Shown here piece by piece: positions 32,636 through 40,314 of a stretch of 50,070 nucleotides of DNA (the first letter of the stretch is position 1; the number at the start of each line of letters is the position of its first letter). Below the pieces are notes generated by a model. It did no database searches and had not been told where the DNA came from. It was given only the letters and a program-made list of their open reading frames with translations. Source of the DNA: JAGOUA01 sp964428975 (GTDB lineage Bacteria > Patescibacteriota > Patescibacteriia > 2-12-FULL-60-25). The translations under genes and the position numbers were made by a program. Location: contig CAYSAI010000008.1 of NCBI GenBank assembly GCA_964428975.1, positions 1 to 50,070 on the forward strand. The letters run 5' to 3'.

Positions 32636-32947
32636 CAGACTCTCTTGTACAGAATTGGAGGCGCGGATTTAGGATCCGCAGACACAATGTCGGACGGGTT
32701 GAAGCGTCCAGCGTCGCATCGGGGTGCGCAGTATCTGGCGTTGACCACCGGCCACAGGAAGGGGGAGCGCCGAGCGTGTGAGCATTCCCTCTCCTTTCTC
32801 CCTTGGTAGGGGAGATGTCTTGATCGGCACGCTCATAGTGGGTGTGGTTCTCTCGTCCTTGAATTATTCGAGATGTATACACCGGTTGGACGCGCGAGGG
32901 CGTCGAGTTGGTAGACCTCGTGGAGGAACGGGGATGGTCTAGAGAGC
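32602..32947 (-). ncRNA. candidate structured non-coding RNA, unassigned
   Basis: This is the largest gene-free stretch in the window. It has a promoter on the minus strand (TTGACC-18-TACTGT), a strong terminator ~345 nt later, and no convincing protein. It is full of possible hairpins: gcgga/tccgc (32661-32677), ggacg/cgtcc (32691-32708) and gagcgtg/cacgctc (32773-32834), and the predicted 5' end (ctctct) can pair with agagag near the 3' end. The size fits RNase P RNA or tmRNA, but I could not find the conserved blocks of either, nor of SRP RNA. Confidence 0.5.
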
Positions 32948-32953
32948 GGGGGA

Positions 32954-32983
32954 ACAGTACCTGTTTTGTGTTTTTTTGGTCAA
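32954..32983 (-). promoter_or_regulatory. promoter of the candidate ncRNA
   Basis: TTGACC (32983-32978), 18 bases, TACTGT (32959-32954) on the minus strand. Confidence 0.6.
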
Positions 32984-32988
32984 GTGCC

Positions 32989-33017
32989 TTGCATCCTCCT
33001 CTTTCCTTTGCTAGTCT
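32989..33017 (+). promoter_or_regulatory. promoter of tRNA-Gly
   Basis: TTGCAT (32989-32994), 17 bases, TAGTCT (33012-33017), ending ten bases before the tRNA. Confidence 0.6.
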
Positions 33018-33027
33018 TCGAACGTTC

Positions 33028-33102
33028 GCGGGTATCGTATAGCGGCTATTATGCGTCCTTGCCAAGGATGAAATGAGGGTTCGACTCCCTCTACCCGCTC
33101 CA
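33028..33102 (+). tRNA. tRNA-Gly (anticodon GCC)
   Basis: 75-nt cloverleaf with encoded CCA. Acceptor gcgggta pairs with tacccgc. The anticodon stem cgtcc/ggatg holds the loop ttgccaa, giving GCC. The T-arm is gagggttcgactccctc. Confidence 0.95.
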
Positions 33103-33110
33103 AAGACAAA
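33082..33110 (+). repeat. att-like repeat, copy 1 (tRNA-Gly 3' end)
   Basis: 29 bases covering the T-arm half and acceptor end of tRNA-Gly plus CCA and agacaaa. They recur at 33233-33261 with one mismatch. Confidence 0.8.
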
Positions 33111-33132
33111 CACCACGATATCGTGGTGTTTG
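33107..33132 (+). terminator. tRNA-Gly terminator
   Basis: Perfect palindrome with arms caaacaccacgat/atcgtggtgtttg directly after the tRNA, followed by ttgtt. Confidence 0.6.
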
Positions 33133-33232
33133 TTGTTGGCTGCGTTCGAGCGAGGGAGTCGAACGGGCGAGCACAGAACGTGCGGTGCACGTTCATGCGT
33201 GCGAAGCCCAGGACTCGAGCGGTTAGCGAGAG

Positions 33233-33261
33233 CGACTCCCTCTACCCGCTCCATAGACAAA
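33233..33261 (+). repeat. att-like repeat, copy 2
   Basis: Second copy of the tRNA-Gly 3' end, 151 bp downstream. No 5' half of a tRNA precedes it, so it cannot be a functional tRNA. It is followed by its own terminator hairpin. Confidence 0.8.
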
Positions 33262-33293
33262 ACCGCTGATCTCATGCGAGGTTAGCGGTTTTT
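33259..33293 (+). terminator. terminator after the duplicated tRNA end
   Basis: Stem aaccgct/agcggtt with an inner stem ctc/gag, followed by five T. Confidence 0.7.
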
Positions 33294-33323
33294 CTGTTGT
33301 TTGATTTAAGTGGTGCTATTTTG

Positions 33324-33341
33324 TTTGACAATATCGTCAAA
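33324..33341. promoter_or_regulatory. inverted repeat over the -35 of the antitoxin gene
   Basis: tttgac-aatatc-gtcaaa overlaps a TTGACA box just upstream of the antitoxin gene. Toxin-antitoxin operons are commonly self-repressed at such sites. Confidence 0.45.
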
Positions 33342-33355
33342 ACTATCGATACTTC

Positions 33356-33613
33356 ATGAGTATATTTCCCACTCTACTTCGTCAAAAGGCACGCGTCATG
33401 CCCGTACGAACCGTACGTGCTCGTGTTCATGCTGGCCATCTAGAACCACTTGAAGATCTTGCTCTTATCGAAGGCAGTGAAATTACTATTACCGTGGCCG
33501 TTCAAGCACTTGCAAAAGAGAGCCAATATAAAGCACCCGTGAAGCTTGGGAGCTACCCCTTGGGAGCCCCTTCCCCACTCACTCGAGCCATGATCTATGA
33601 GGATGTCGGGTAG
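33356..33613 (+). CDS. antitoxin, DUF104/AF2212-like
   Basis: Protein of 85 residues. From residue 15, VRTVRARVHAGHLEPLEDLALIEGSEITITV matches the DUF104 antitoxin family, whose members pair with PIN-domain toxins. The rest (to EDVG) is variable. ATG 33398 would give the usual family start (MPVRTV) and may be the true one. A truncated PIN-domain frame follows and overlaps the stop region, so this is an antitoxin left with a damaged toxin. Confidence 0.75.
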   Translation: MSIFPTLLRQKARVMPVRTVRARVHAGHLEPLEDLALIEGSEITITVAVQALAKESQYKAPVKLGSYPLGAPSPLTRAMIYEDVG

Positions 33614-33851
33614 GACAAGGGCGTTGGTTGAGATTGAAAAATTCCAACAGCTCTGCAAACTCCTTCCGACACCGATGGATATCATTGAACGCATTCATGC
33701 ACTCGTTCCCGTTGTCGCTCCAAAAGGGCCTGAACTCTTCGACCTCGCGATCGCCACGATCGCACTCGCAGGAAACATTCACGAAATTTATACGTACGAT
33801 GACAACGTATTTCGTCGAGTACCTGATTTCAAAGTAAGAATTCCCTCGTGA
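33597..33851 (+). pseudogene. truncated PIN-domain (VapC-type) toxin
   Basis: Only the C-terminal ~84 residues of a PIN domain remain: a helical part, then LFDLAIATIAL and IYTYDDNVFRRVPDFKV, which match the last acidic residues and the final strand of VapC toxins. The N-terminal ~50-60 residues with the first catalytic Asp are missing, and the frame begins inside the antitoxin gene. It should not be an active ribonuclease. The deletion seems to lie near 33600-33630. Confidence 0.7.
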
Positions 33852-33929
33852 TACGTTCTCAAAGAGGTTTTTGGGCGAGCAGCTGTCTCAGCACCTCTCG
33901 AACATCGTCGATCAAGGCGCTCCACAGAA

Positions 33930-33955
33930 AAAAACCACCAACGGGGTGGTTTTTT
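33930..33955 (+). terminator. intrinsic terminator before murC
   Basis: aaaaaccacc/ggtggttttt with a 5-base loop and a T run; symmetrical enough to act on both strands. Confidence 0.85.
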
Positions 33956-34020
33956 CGTTTGGGGAACTCTTGCCAAATGGTGCTCTTCTTGCAGGGTACT
34001 TGGTATCATGAGCCGTATCT

Positions 34021-35415
34021 ATGCGACATATACACTGCGTGGGCATTGGGGGAATCGGTGTTTCGGCACTGGCGAAGTGGCTTCTGGTTCTTGGGGAACG
34101 CGTGACGGGTTCGGATGCATCGGAAGGGGCACAGATCGCGGCGCTTCGTCAAAAAGGTATCTCGATCCAGATCGGGGCCGAAGCCTCGCATGTGGCGGCC
34201 GACACGGATCTCCTTATCTACTCTTCGGCGGTTTCGGAAACACATCCCGAACGACTTGAAGCTAAGCGTCGTGGCATCCCACAAATGAATAGTTTCGCTC
34301 TTCTTGGAGAGCTGGTGCGCGAACGCGACGTGGTACTCGTTACGGGAACGCATGGAAAAAGCACAACAACCGCGATGCTCTCGAACATATTAATCGAGGC
34401 GGGCTTGGACCCAACCTGCTTTGTGGGAAGTGTTGTGCCGGATTTTGCAGAAGGAAACATGCGCATCGGTGCCTCAAACCTCGTGGTTATCGAGGGTGAT
34501 GAATACGACCGCCACTTCCTGCACTTTTATCCACGTCTTGTCATCTTAAACAATCTTGAATGGGATCACACAGATCATTTTCCTACGTTCGAAGAGCTTG
34601 TATCCGTGTTTCGACAGTTGCTCCATCAGATAAAGGACGGAGGCACGGTGTGCGCGAACGCAGATGATGCACAAGTCATGAAGCTGGTTGAAGAAGAGCG
34701 AGGCTGGTTCGATCAACATGGTATTCGTATACGAGCATTTGGTATAGATCAAGAGGCAGAAACGCGTGCGCGAGATATTCGTGCGCTTGATGAAGCACAG
34801 CGCTGCATTGTTGAATCACAAGAAGATGGCACACAAAATCTCACGCTCACATTGCCTGGGCGTATGAACGTGACGAATGCCCTTGCCGCATACACGGCAG
34901 CGCGTGCCTGCGGAGCAGAGATAGTTTCTATTGCGCGAGCACTTCAGGCGTTCACGGGAATTTGGCGTCGATTCGAGCGCATCAAGGACGAGGATGGCGT
35001 GCTCGTGATCTCTGATTACGCGCACCATCCAACGGCGGTCCGCGCCACACTCGAAGCAGCACGCAGTTTTTTCCCTCATAGACGTATCGTGCTGTGCTTT
35101 GAGCCGCATCGCCAAGAGCGGACGCGTGATTTATTCCAAGAGTTTGTTGGATGTTTCGCGGGTGCTGACGTGCTTCTTCTTGCGGAGATTTGGGATATGC
35201 CGAATCGTGAGACGGTACAAGGTAAAGTGGTAACCTCACGAGATTTGATGGAAGCCGTCAAAAAACTCGATCATGAGCAGGGAGTTCTGCGTTCGGTTGA
35301 ATACATCGCCACAAAGGAAGAAGCTCTCGCACGTCTGCAGGCTATCAAACAGAAAGGCGATGTGATCTTGGTTGCGGGAGCGGGGAGTATTTATACGATT
35401 GCAAAGAATATCTAA
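34021..35415 (+). CDS. murC: UDP-N-acetylmuramate--L-alanine ligase (MurC/Mpl type)
   Basis: Protein of 464 residues, normal for MurC. The N-terminal Rossmann part has CVGIGGIGVSALA, the ATP loop is TGTHGKSTT, and the central domain has LVVIEGDEYDRHFLHFYP and NLEWDHTDHF. The C-terminal domain has DYAHHPTAVRATLEAAR. The sequence EGDEYD is closer to the murein peptide ligase Mpl than to the EADESD of classical MurC. Because murD follows 10 bases downstream, the biosynthetic role (adding L-Ala to UDP-MurNAc in the cytoplasm) is the likelier one. An extended -10 (TGGTATCAT) ends 11 bases before the ATG. Confidence 0.88.
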   Translation: MRHIHCVGIGGIGVSALAKWLLVLGERVTGSDASEGAQIAALRQKGISIQIGAEASHVAADTDLLIYSSAVSETHPERLEAKRRGIPQMNSFALLGELVRERDVVLVTGTHGKSTTTAMLSNILIEAGLDPTCFVGSVVPDFAEGNMRIGASNLVVIEGDEYDRHFLHFYPRLVILNNLEWDHTDHFPTFEELVSVFRQLLHQIKDGGTVCANADDAQVMKLVEEERGWFDQHGIRIRAFGIDQEAETRARDIRALDEAQRCIVESQEDGTQNLTLTLPGRMNVTNALAAYTAARACGAEIVSIARALQAFTGIWRRFERIKDEDGVLVISDYAHHPTAVRATLEAARSFFPHRRIVLCFEPHRQERTRDLFQEFVGCFAGADVLLLAEIWDMPNRETVQGKVVTSRDLMEAVKKLDHEQGVLRSVEYIATKEEALARLQAIKQKGDVILVAGAGSIYTIAKNI

Positions 35416-35424
35416 ACTGGCTCT

Positions 35425-36771
35425 ATGCAAAATATCTTTGAAGGCAGGCGCGTCTTGTTGGTGGGGCTCGGTATTCTTGGTGGTGGGGCTGCGACGGTTC
35501 GGTGGCTCGTCGAGCATGGGGCGAATCTCACCGTTACTGATCTCAAAACCGAGGAGCAACTTCGTTCCTCGCTCGAGAAGCTTGCAGATATTGCGCATCG
35601 CGTACGTTTCGTCTTGGGCAAGCACGACGAACAGGACGTTCACGAGGCGGATACTGTGGCTGTAAATCCAGACGTACCGCTCACGAGCTCGCTTCTGCAG
35701 CTGGCGATCAAGCTTGGAAAATCGATCGAAAACGAGCTCACGCTTTTTATGCGCTATGTGACGCATGGCGATGTTGTTGCGATTACGGGCACACGAGGCA
35801 AAACTACCACCAGCCAGTGGACCGCGCATCTCTTGCGAGGTCTGTATCCCGATACGCTCCTCGCGGGCAACTCGCCGGATTCGCCGCTCTTACAGCAACG
35901 TGATCTTACAGGCAAAACGCCCGTTGTGATCGAGGCGCCGTCTTTTCTTCTCGAGCATGCGGCGCGCGCGGGCTTTCATCCTCGTGTCGCCGTGATTACC
36001 AATATCTCGCAAGATCACCTCAATCGATACACGGGTATAGACCATTACGCTGACACAAAAGCCAACATCTTCCGCCATCAAGACGCGAACGATACGCTTA
36101 TTCTGCGTCGCGATCCTGTGTGGACGCCGTTCTTTCTTGAGCGAGAGCCCATGGCTCAGATCAAAATTTTCTCGCAAGAAGATATTGGAGAATTTCCGTT
36201 CGTGGATGGAGAAGCGTTCGCGGCTCAATGGGGAACGCATAACGTCGACAATGTGCTTGCAGCGATGTTTGCTGCACGAGCCATGGGCGTCTCCGATGAA
36301 GTTATGGCCTCGCGCCTAGCAACGCTTCCGCAAGTACACTTCCGTCAAGAATGTATCTATCGTGATGCCGACCTCGAAATCTACAACGACACCACGGCCA
36401 CCTCTCCCGAAGCAACAATCGCCGCGCTCGAACGATTCACCGCTACGCGCAAGCCTGTTGTACTGATCACGGGCGGCACCAATCGCGATCTGGAGTTCTC
36501 GTCTTGGGCGAACAGTGTTCGCAAGCACCTCCCTCCAGAACGTGTGATTTTTTTAGAAGGAAGTGCTACGGAACTTATGAAACAAGCTCTGATATGGCCC
36601 GAAGCACCCACCTATCCAACGCTAGAAACGTGCATCGACGCAGCACGCAAGCAAATGCACGGTTCTGCAATCCTCCTTTTTTCTCCTTCCTGCAAGAGTT
36701 TCGAGAAATTCAAGAACGAGTTTGATCGAGGAGAGCAGTTTACGGCGTGCATTAAGGCGCGCTATCCGTAG
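35425..36771 (+). CDS. murD: UDP-N-acetylmuramoylalanine--D-glutamate ligase
   Basis: Protein of 448 residues. It has the Mur-ligase ATP loop GTRGKTTTS, the NISQDHLNRYTGIDHYADTKANIF block, and a C-terminal part with YNDTTATSPEATIAALERF and VLITGGTNRD, all typical of MurD. Residue Arg in GTRGKT replaces the usual Asn. It adds D-Glu to UDP-MurNAc-L-Ala. It is co-transcribed with murC. No Shine-Dalgarno is visible; the short gap suggests re-initiation. Confidence 0.9.
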   Translation: MQNIFEGRRVLLVGLGILGGGAATVRWLVEHGANLTVTDLKTEEQLRSSLEKLADIAHRVRFVLGKHDEQDVHEADTVAVNPDVPLTSSLLQLAIKLGKSIENELTLFMRYVTHGDVVAITGTRGKTTTSQWTAHLLRGLYPDTLLAGNSPDSPLLQQRDLTGKTPVVIEAPSFLLEHAARAGFHPRVAVITNISQDHLNRYTGIDHYADTKANIFRHQDANDTLILRRDPVWTPFFLEREPMAQIKIFSQEDIGEFPFVDGEAFAAQWGTHNVDNVLAAMFAARAMGVSDEVMASRLATLPQVHFRQECIYRDADLEIYNDTTATSPEATIAALERFTATRKPVVLITGGTNRDLEFSSWANSVRKHLPPERVIFLEGSATELMKQALIWPEAPTYPTLETCIDAARKQMHGSAILLFSPSCKSFEKFKNEFDRGEQFTACIKARYP

Positions 36772-36812
36772 AGGATGTTTTTCTTTCAACGAACATGTCA
36801 TCATGTTCTCGT

Positions 36813-37874
36813 ATGAATGAACCCACCCCATCTCAAGCGGCAGAACAGAAGGTTATCCAGATTGATTCTGTTGAAGCCTACGGGCTCGTTATGGAAGGAG
36901 AAGAAGCTTCACCTCTCTTTGGAGATCGTGCAGCAGCGGAAGATTTTCGCTATCCATGGAATAAAGATCGTCGTGCATATGGAGCGCTTCCGCATCTTAA
37001 ATCAGCTGAGGAAAGTGTGAATGTATTTTTAGAAGAAGCGAAATACTTTGGGCGACACTATACTCCAAAAGAACCAGGCGCCCCTGAATGGCGAGATGCC
37101 TCTTTCGCAGAAGGGATGATTCTGTTCGAAGCGAAATTTGGCAAAAAACTTTCAGACTTTACGGAAGAAATCTTACAGCATTATCCTCAACGCGCAGGAG
37201 GGAATGAAGGGAAAGAGCTCCACGTCTTTGGTCTTTCTGGATCTGGAAAGTCTACAGCTATAGAGGCTATCAAAGAATCTCTTGAATCAGGAGCAGTTGT
37301 GATGGATAGCGATACTGTTCGTTTCAACCTTCTTGCGAAGATGGTAAAAGAGGTAGAAATGACGCACGGCGCAAGTCTTCTCGAGGTTCGTCAGCATCTT
37401 CTGCATAACAATCTTTCTGGTGCGCTGTATCTTTTGTTGAATCATGTCAAAAAAGAGCTGACATCTCGTGGTTATAACATTATTTCTGCTTCTGTGATGC
37501 CAGAGACAGGAACGGTTCCTTCTCTCTACCTTCCGCATCCAGATGGGATTGATCCGCGTACTATAACGGATGAGCAAATACCAGAAGTGGCAAAAAGATT
37601 ATTTGAAAGAACACAGGCACGTGTTCAAGGTGATGATAATTATGATTGGGAGCACGCAGAAACCATCACCGATTTTAATCAGATGTCCGAGGTAACCGTT
37701 CAAGTTCCTGAGCGCGTCCATGGGAGTTTTCTGAAAAATATTCGTACGGCATTAAGCCAGCCGGACATTCATATGCTGCAAAATGAACGTATTGATGATC
37801 CGATCGCGAGAAAAGAAGCTTATAAAGCTCAACTTGAGCCCATTATTCAGGCTATGAGCCATCGAGAGGTCTAA
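36813..37874 (+). CDS. P-loop NTPase/kinase-like protein, unknown
   Basis: Protein of 353 residues. The P-loop FGLSGSGKSTAIEAI lies near residue 145, followed by VVMDSDTVRFNLLA, which is like the nucleoside/zeta-toxin or adenylylsulfate-kinase group, where an Asp after the P-loop binds the substrate. Later come YNIISASVMPETGTVPSLYLP and a helical C-terminus. The N-terminal 130 residues (DRRAYGALPHLKSAEESVNVF) are unlike any family I know. The substrate is unknown. It is 41 bases after murD, and zeta-type kinases act on UDP-sugar wall precursors, so a link to wall metabolism is possible but unproven. Confidence 0.6.
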   Translation: MNEPTPSQAAEQKVIQIDSVEAYGLVMEGEEASPLFGDRAAAEDFRYPWNKDRRAYGALPHLKSAEESVNVFLEEAKYFGRHYTPKEPGAPEWRDASFAEGMILFEAKFGKKLSDFTEEILQHYPQRAGGNEGKELHVFGLSGSGKSTAIEAIKESLESGAVVMDSDTVRFNLLAKMVKEVEMTHGASLLEVRQHLLHNNLSGALYLLLNHVKKELTSRGYNIISASVMPETGTVPSLYLPHPDGIDPRTITDEQIPEVAKRLFERTQARVQGDDNYDWEHAETITDFNQMSEVTVQVPERVHGSFLKNIRTALSQPDIHMLQNERIDDPIARKEAYKAQLEPIIQAMSHREV

Positions 37875-37893
37875 AAACAGCCTCACAAAGACT

Positions 37894-37920
37894 CCGCACC
37901 CTCACAGGTGCGGTTCTTTT
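37894..37920. terminator. intrinsic terminator between convergent genes
   Basis: Stem ccgcacc/ggtgcgg with a 6-base loop followed by ttcttttt. It ends the P-loop gene and overlaps the 3' end of the convergent lamin-tail gene. Confidence 0.75.
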
Positions 37921-39554
37921 TCTCTCTTTTGTGCGAGCTTGATGCGTTCAAGCGCACCCTGTCTCCATCGTTGCGACCGTCTCCATCCTTCACTTGCGGC
38001 GAGCGTTCCGCCAACAAGTCCAACGGGCAGCCACGGATGTTCGAACGGTTTTTGTGGAGGTTTTGCTGTGCTTGGAAGCGGCGCACGCGCGAGAATTTCT
38101 ACGTCTTCGATACGCTGTGGAAGAATCGTCGGTGTATCGTTTTGCGTCGTGAGTAAGCCGCGTACGCGAAGTGTATCGCCCTTTTCGAGACGTCCCGCAC
38201 GATAGCCGAGCGCGCGCGGCAGCTTGATACGAACCGTTTCATGAGCAGACGTGACACCTTCTAGTGATGAGGCAGATAACGAAACAATCGTCATTTCTGT
38301 TTCGATATGGGCCCACATATCTTCAAGCGCAGGCGCAAGCAAGGGCACTTCTTTGAGAGGAAGTTCCTTCACGAGAGGCGCTTCAAGCGTTTTCCACGAG
38401 TCTTGCGCGTATTGTTTGAGCCACATGCCGTCATCATTCCAAAAGAGTGTTCCTGTGAGTTCGATGTGCGTTCCTCTTGCAGGTGATGGGTGTTTTGCCG
38501 TGCCGTGTATAAGAAGCCCTCGCCCATCGGCATTGATCAGCACAAACCGCTGTGCACCAACAAGACGAGGGGTGCTCGCGACCGTTCCTGTGAGGCGCAC
38601 GCGCGTTCCTGTGTGAGTAGAAGCTTCATCGAGAAGAGTGGACATAGAGAAAGACGTAATAGAAGGAGCAGAAGCGAGAGTTTTGCGTACAACGGTACGG
38701 GCGAGCGTTTTCGTGGGAGTTTTTTTCGTGGATGATTTTTTTGGAGGCTTTTTCACACGAGCGATCGCTTGAATGATCGTGGTCGTGGAGTGCGAAAACG
38801 AGGGAGATTCTTCCTGCAAGATGTGTGCGGGCGGTGGAAGCGGCTCTTCTGCTAGGGGAAGGATGTTCGGAATCGGGAGAGGTTCAGCTGGGGGTGTGGT
38901 ATCCGGCACATCTGGAAGCGGTTCAGAAAGCACGTGCATCGTGGGTGGATCGATGACAGGAGGCGGCGCAGTCGCTTCGACAGGGATGGGTGCGACATCA
39001 ATCATACGCCACGCGCTTTCGCAATTTTCGCGCATCCAGCGTGCGTCTCGCGGTGTTTTTGTGTAGGTGAACGTATCGTGCGCAGTTCCATCGGGTTGGA
39101 GAAGTCGCACCGTATCACCTGTGTTATTCAGTCGAGCAGACGTAAGTTCGTAGCGAAGGGTTGCCGACGCTTCATCCCACAAAAGAGGGGTTGAAGAGGA
39201 AAATTTTACGAGCGATGATCCTGCATCATGAAGAGAAAAACCGATCAAGCGAGATGATGAGGAAGGGGTGAGGCCGTGGAACGCGACCCATTCTCGACCA
39301 TCGCTCGGTGCAGGAGCGATCATAGCGAGGCAGAGCGTAGGGAGCGGGATTTCTTGTGCTGGGCGTTCGTCTTGGGCGGGCAAGGACAAGGGAAGTGATT
39401 CTGTGGACGTCGCCACCGTTTCAGGCGTAATGATCGAAAGAGTTGAAGAGGGAATAAGGGGTATCACATCATGCGTCGTCGTACACGCATACACCGACGG
39501 AACGAAGAGAGAGCTGCTAAGCAGCACCATTCCAACAAGAAGAGAGCATCGCAT
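37902..39554 (-). CDS. secreted lamin-tail-domain and OB-fold protein
   Basis: Protein of 550 residues. A signal peptide (MRCSLLVGMVLLSSSLFVPSVYA) is followed by a lamin-tail-like beta domain (~70-180; EWVAFHGLTPSSSSRLIGFSLHD ... LNNTGDTVRLLQPDGTAHD). A Pro-rich linker (~190-290) ends in a Lys-rich stretch (VKKPPKKSSTKKTPTK). Two OB-like segments follow (~310-380, GTRVRLTGTV; and ~400-500, GDTLRVRGLL). A C-terminal helix (PWLPVGLVGGTLAASEG) may anchor it in the membrane. Lamin-tail and OB domains occur together in secreted proteins thought to bind DNA or be surface nucleases; no nuclease motif is seen here. The start at 39554 fits the signal peptide. Confidence 0.72.
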   Translation of the reverse strand: MRCSLLVGMVLLSSSLFVPSVYACTTTHDVIPLIPSSTLSIITPETVATSTESLPLSLPAQDERPAQEIPLPTLCLAMIAPAPSDGREWVAFHGLTPSSSSRLIGFSLHDAGSSLVKFSSSTPLLWDEASATLRYELTSARLNNTGDTVRLLQPDGTAHDTFTYTKTPRDARWMRENCESAWRMIDVAPIPVEATAPPPVIDPPTMHVLSEPLPDVPDTTPPAEPLPIPNILPLAEEPLPPPAHILQEESPSFSHSTTTIIQAIARVKKPPKKSSTKKTPTKTLARTVVRKTLASAPSITSFSMSTLLDEASTHTGTRVRLTGTVASTPRLVGAQRFVLINADGRGLLIHGTAKHPSPARGTHIELTGTLFWNDDGMWLKQYAQDSWKTLEAPLVKELPLKEVPLLAPALEDMWAHIETEMTIVSLSASSLEGVTSAHETVRIKLPRALGYRAGRLEKGDTLRVRGLLTTQNDTPTILPQRIEDVEILARAPLPSTAKPPQKPFEHPWLPVGLVGGTLAASEGWRRSQRWRQGALERIKLAQKREKEPHL

Positions 39555-39602
39555 AGAAAGAAGAGAGGAAAAAGTTTCGTACTCCACTCCGTGCCATAAA
39601 AA

Positions 39603-39616
39603 ACAGGTGCACCTGT
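39603..39616. promoter_or_regulatory. 14-bp palindrome upstream of the lamin-tail gene
   Basis: acaggtgcacctgt, a perfect palindrome. On the minus strand six T follow, so it could be an operator or a small attenuator hairpin in the leader of the lamin-tail gene. Confidence 0.4.
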
Positions 39617-39649
39617 GGATAACACAAAAACACCAGCAAACGCAGTCTC

Positions 39650-39678
39650 TTGACGAGCTTTTGCGTATGTTCTATTTT
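39650..39678 (+). promoter_or_regulatory. lexA promoter
   Basis: TTGACG (39650-39655), 17 bases, TATTTT (39673-39678); eight bases then lead to the lexA ATG. Confidence 0.65.
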
Positions 39679-39683
39679 TGTTC
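39669..39683 (+). promoter_or_regulatory. candidate LexA (SOS) box, GTTC-N7-GTTC
   Basis: gttctatttttgttc overlaps the -10 and the transcription start of lexA. The direct repeat GTTC-N7-GTTC is the LexA site of Alphaproteobacteria. Binding here would block lexA transcription. Confidence 0.6.
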
Positions 39684-39686
39684 TAT

Positions 39687-40307
39687 ATGAAACACTCCCT
39701 CACCCCGAAACAAAAAGAGGTGCTCGATTTCATCGTTGAGCACCATCAGTCACATAACTACGCGCCTTCTTTCCGCGAGATTGCGCAAGCGCTGAAACTT
39801 GCTTCGCCCTCAACCGTGCACGTGCACGTACACGCGCTCAAGCGGCGAGGGTATCTGAAGCCATCAGGCGAAGCTGCCTCGCGCGATCTCGCACCGACAG
39901 ATCGAGCGGTAAGATGGGGGACGAGCGTGCTCCTGCCGCTTCGAGGTCTTATTACCGCAGGTCAACCGATTGAAGCGGTCGAAGAGCATGAAACCATCGC
40001 TGTCCCTCTCGAACTTGCGCCCGCGCGCGATCTCGGTTTCGTTCTTCGCGTCAAAGGAGACTCCATGATTGAAGACGGTATTCATGATGGAGATTACGTC
40101 GTGATCGAACAACGATCAACAGCGAATAATGGTGATACGGTAGTCGCGCTTATCAATCAAACGCACGTAACGCTCAAACGATGGTATCGCGAAGCGCATC
40201 GTGTTCGATTGCAGCCAGCAAATAAAACGATGCAACCGACGTATCCAAGAGACGTCGTTGTGCAAGGAGTGGTGAAAGGGCTTATTCGTTCTTACTCTTC
40301 TTTCTGA
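39687..40307 (+). CDS. lexA: LexA repressor
   Basis: Protein of 206 residues. The N-terminal winged helix has LTPKQKEVLDFIVEHH and APSFREIAQALKLASPSTVHVHVHAL. The cleavage site is the Ala-Gly in LRGLITAGQP. The catalytic Ser is in VKGDSMIEDGI and the Lys in HVTLKRW. LexA represses DNA-damage genes and cleaves itself when RecA is active. It should bind the GTTC-N7-GTTC repeat over its own promoter. Its unusual recognition helix (SPSTVHVHVHALKRRG) has repeated Val-His. The DUF6504-like gene lies seven bases downstream in the same operon. Confidence 0.95.
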   Translation: MKHSLTPKQKEVLDFIVEHHQSHNYAPSFREIAQALKLASPSTVHVHVHALKRRGYLKPSGEAASRDLAPTDRAVRWGTSVLLPLRGLITAGQPIEAVEEHETIAVPLELAPARDLGFVLRVKGDSMIEDGIHDGDYVVIEQRSTANNGDTVVALINQTHVTLKRWYREAHRVRLQPANKTMQPTYPRDVVVQGVVKGLIRSYSSF

Positions 40308-40314
40308 TCTTTGT

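Noticed and set aside
32645..32715. tRNA-Leu(TAG)-like arm: gcgga-tttagga-tccgc with a short variable-arm-like hairpin on the plus strand
   Set aside because: The D-arm, T-loop and acceptor stem do not form; it fits better as a hairpin of the minus-strand RNA candidate.
32602..32947. RNase P RNA, tmRNA or SRP RNA as identity of the gap
   Set aside because: No GAGGAAAGTCC-type block, no tRNA-like ends with tag frame, and no GGAAG-AGCAGCC motif could be found on either strand.
32595..33275. A 226-codon open frame on the minus strand
   Set aside because: It crosses the tRNA-Gly gene, the promoters and the terminator, and its product matches no protein pattern.
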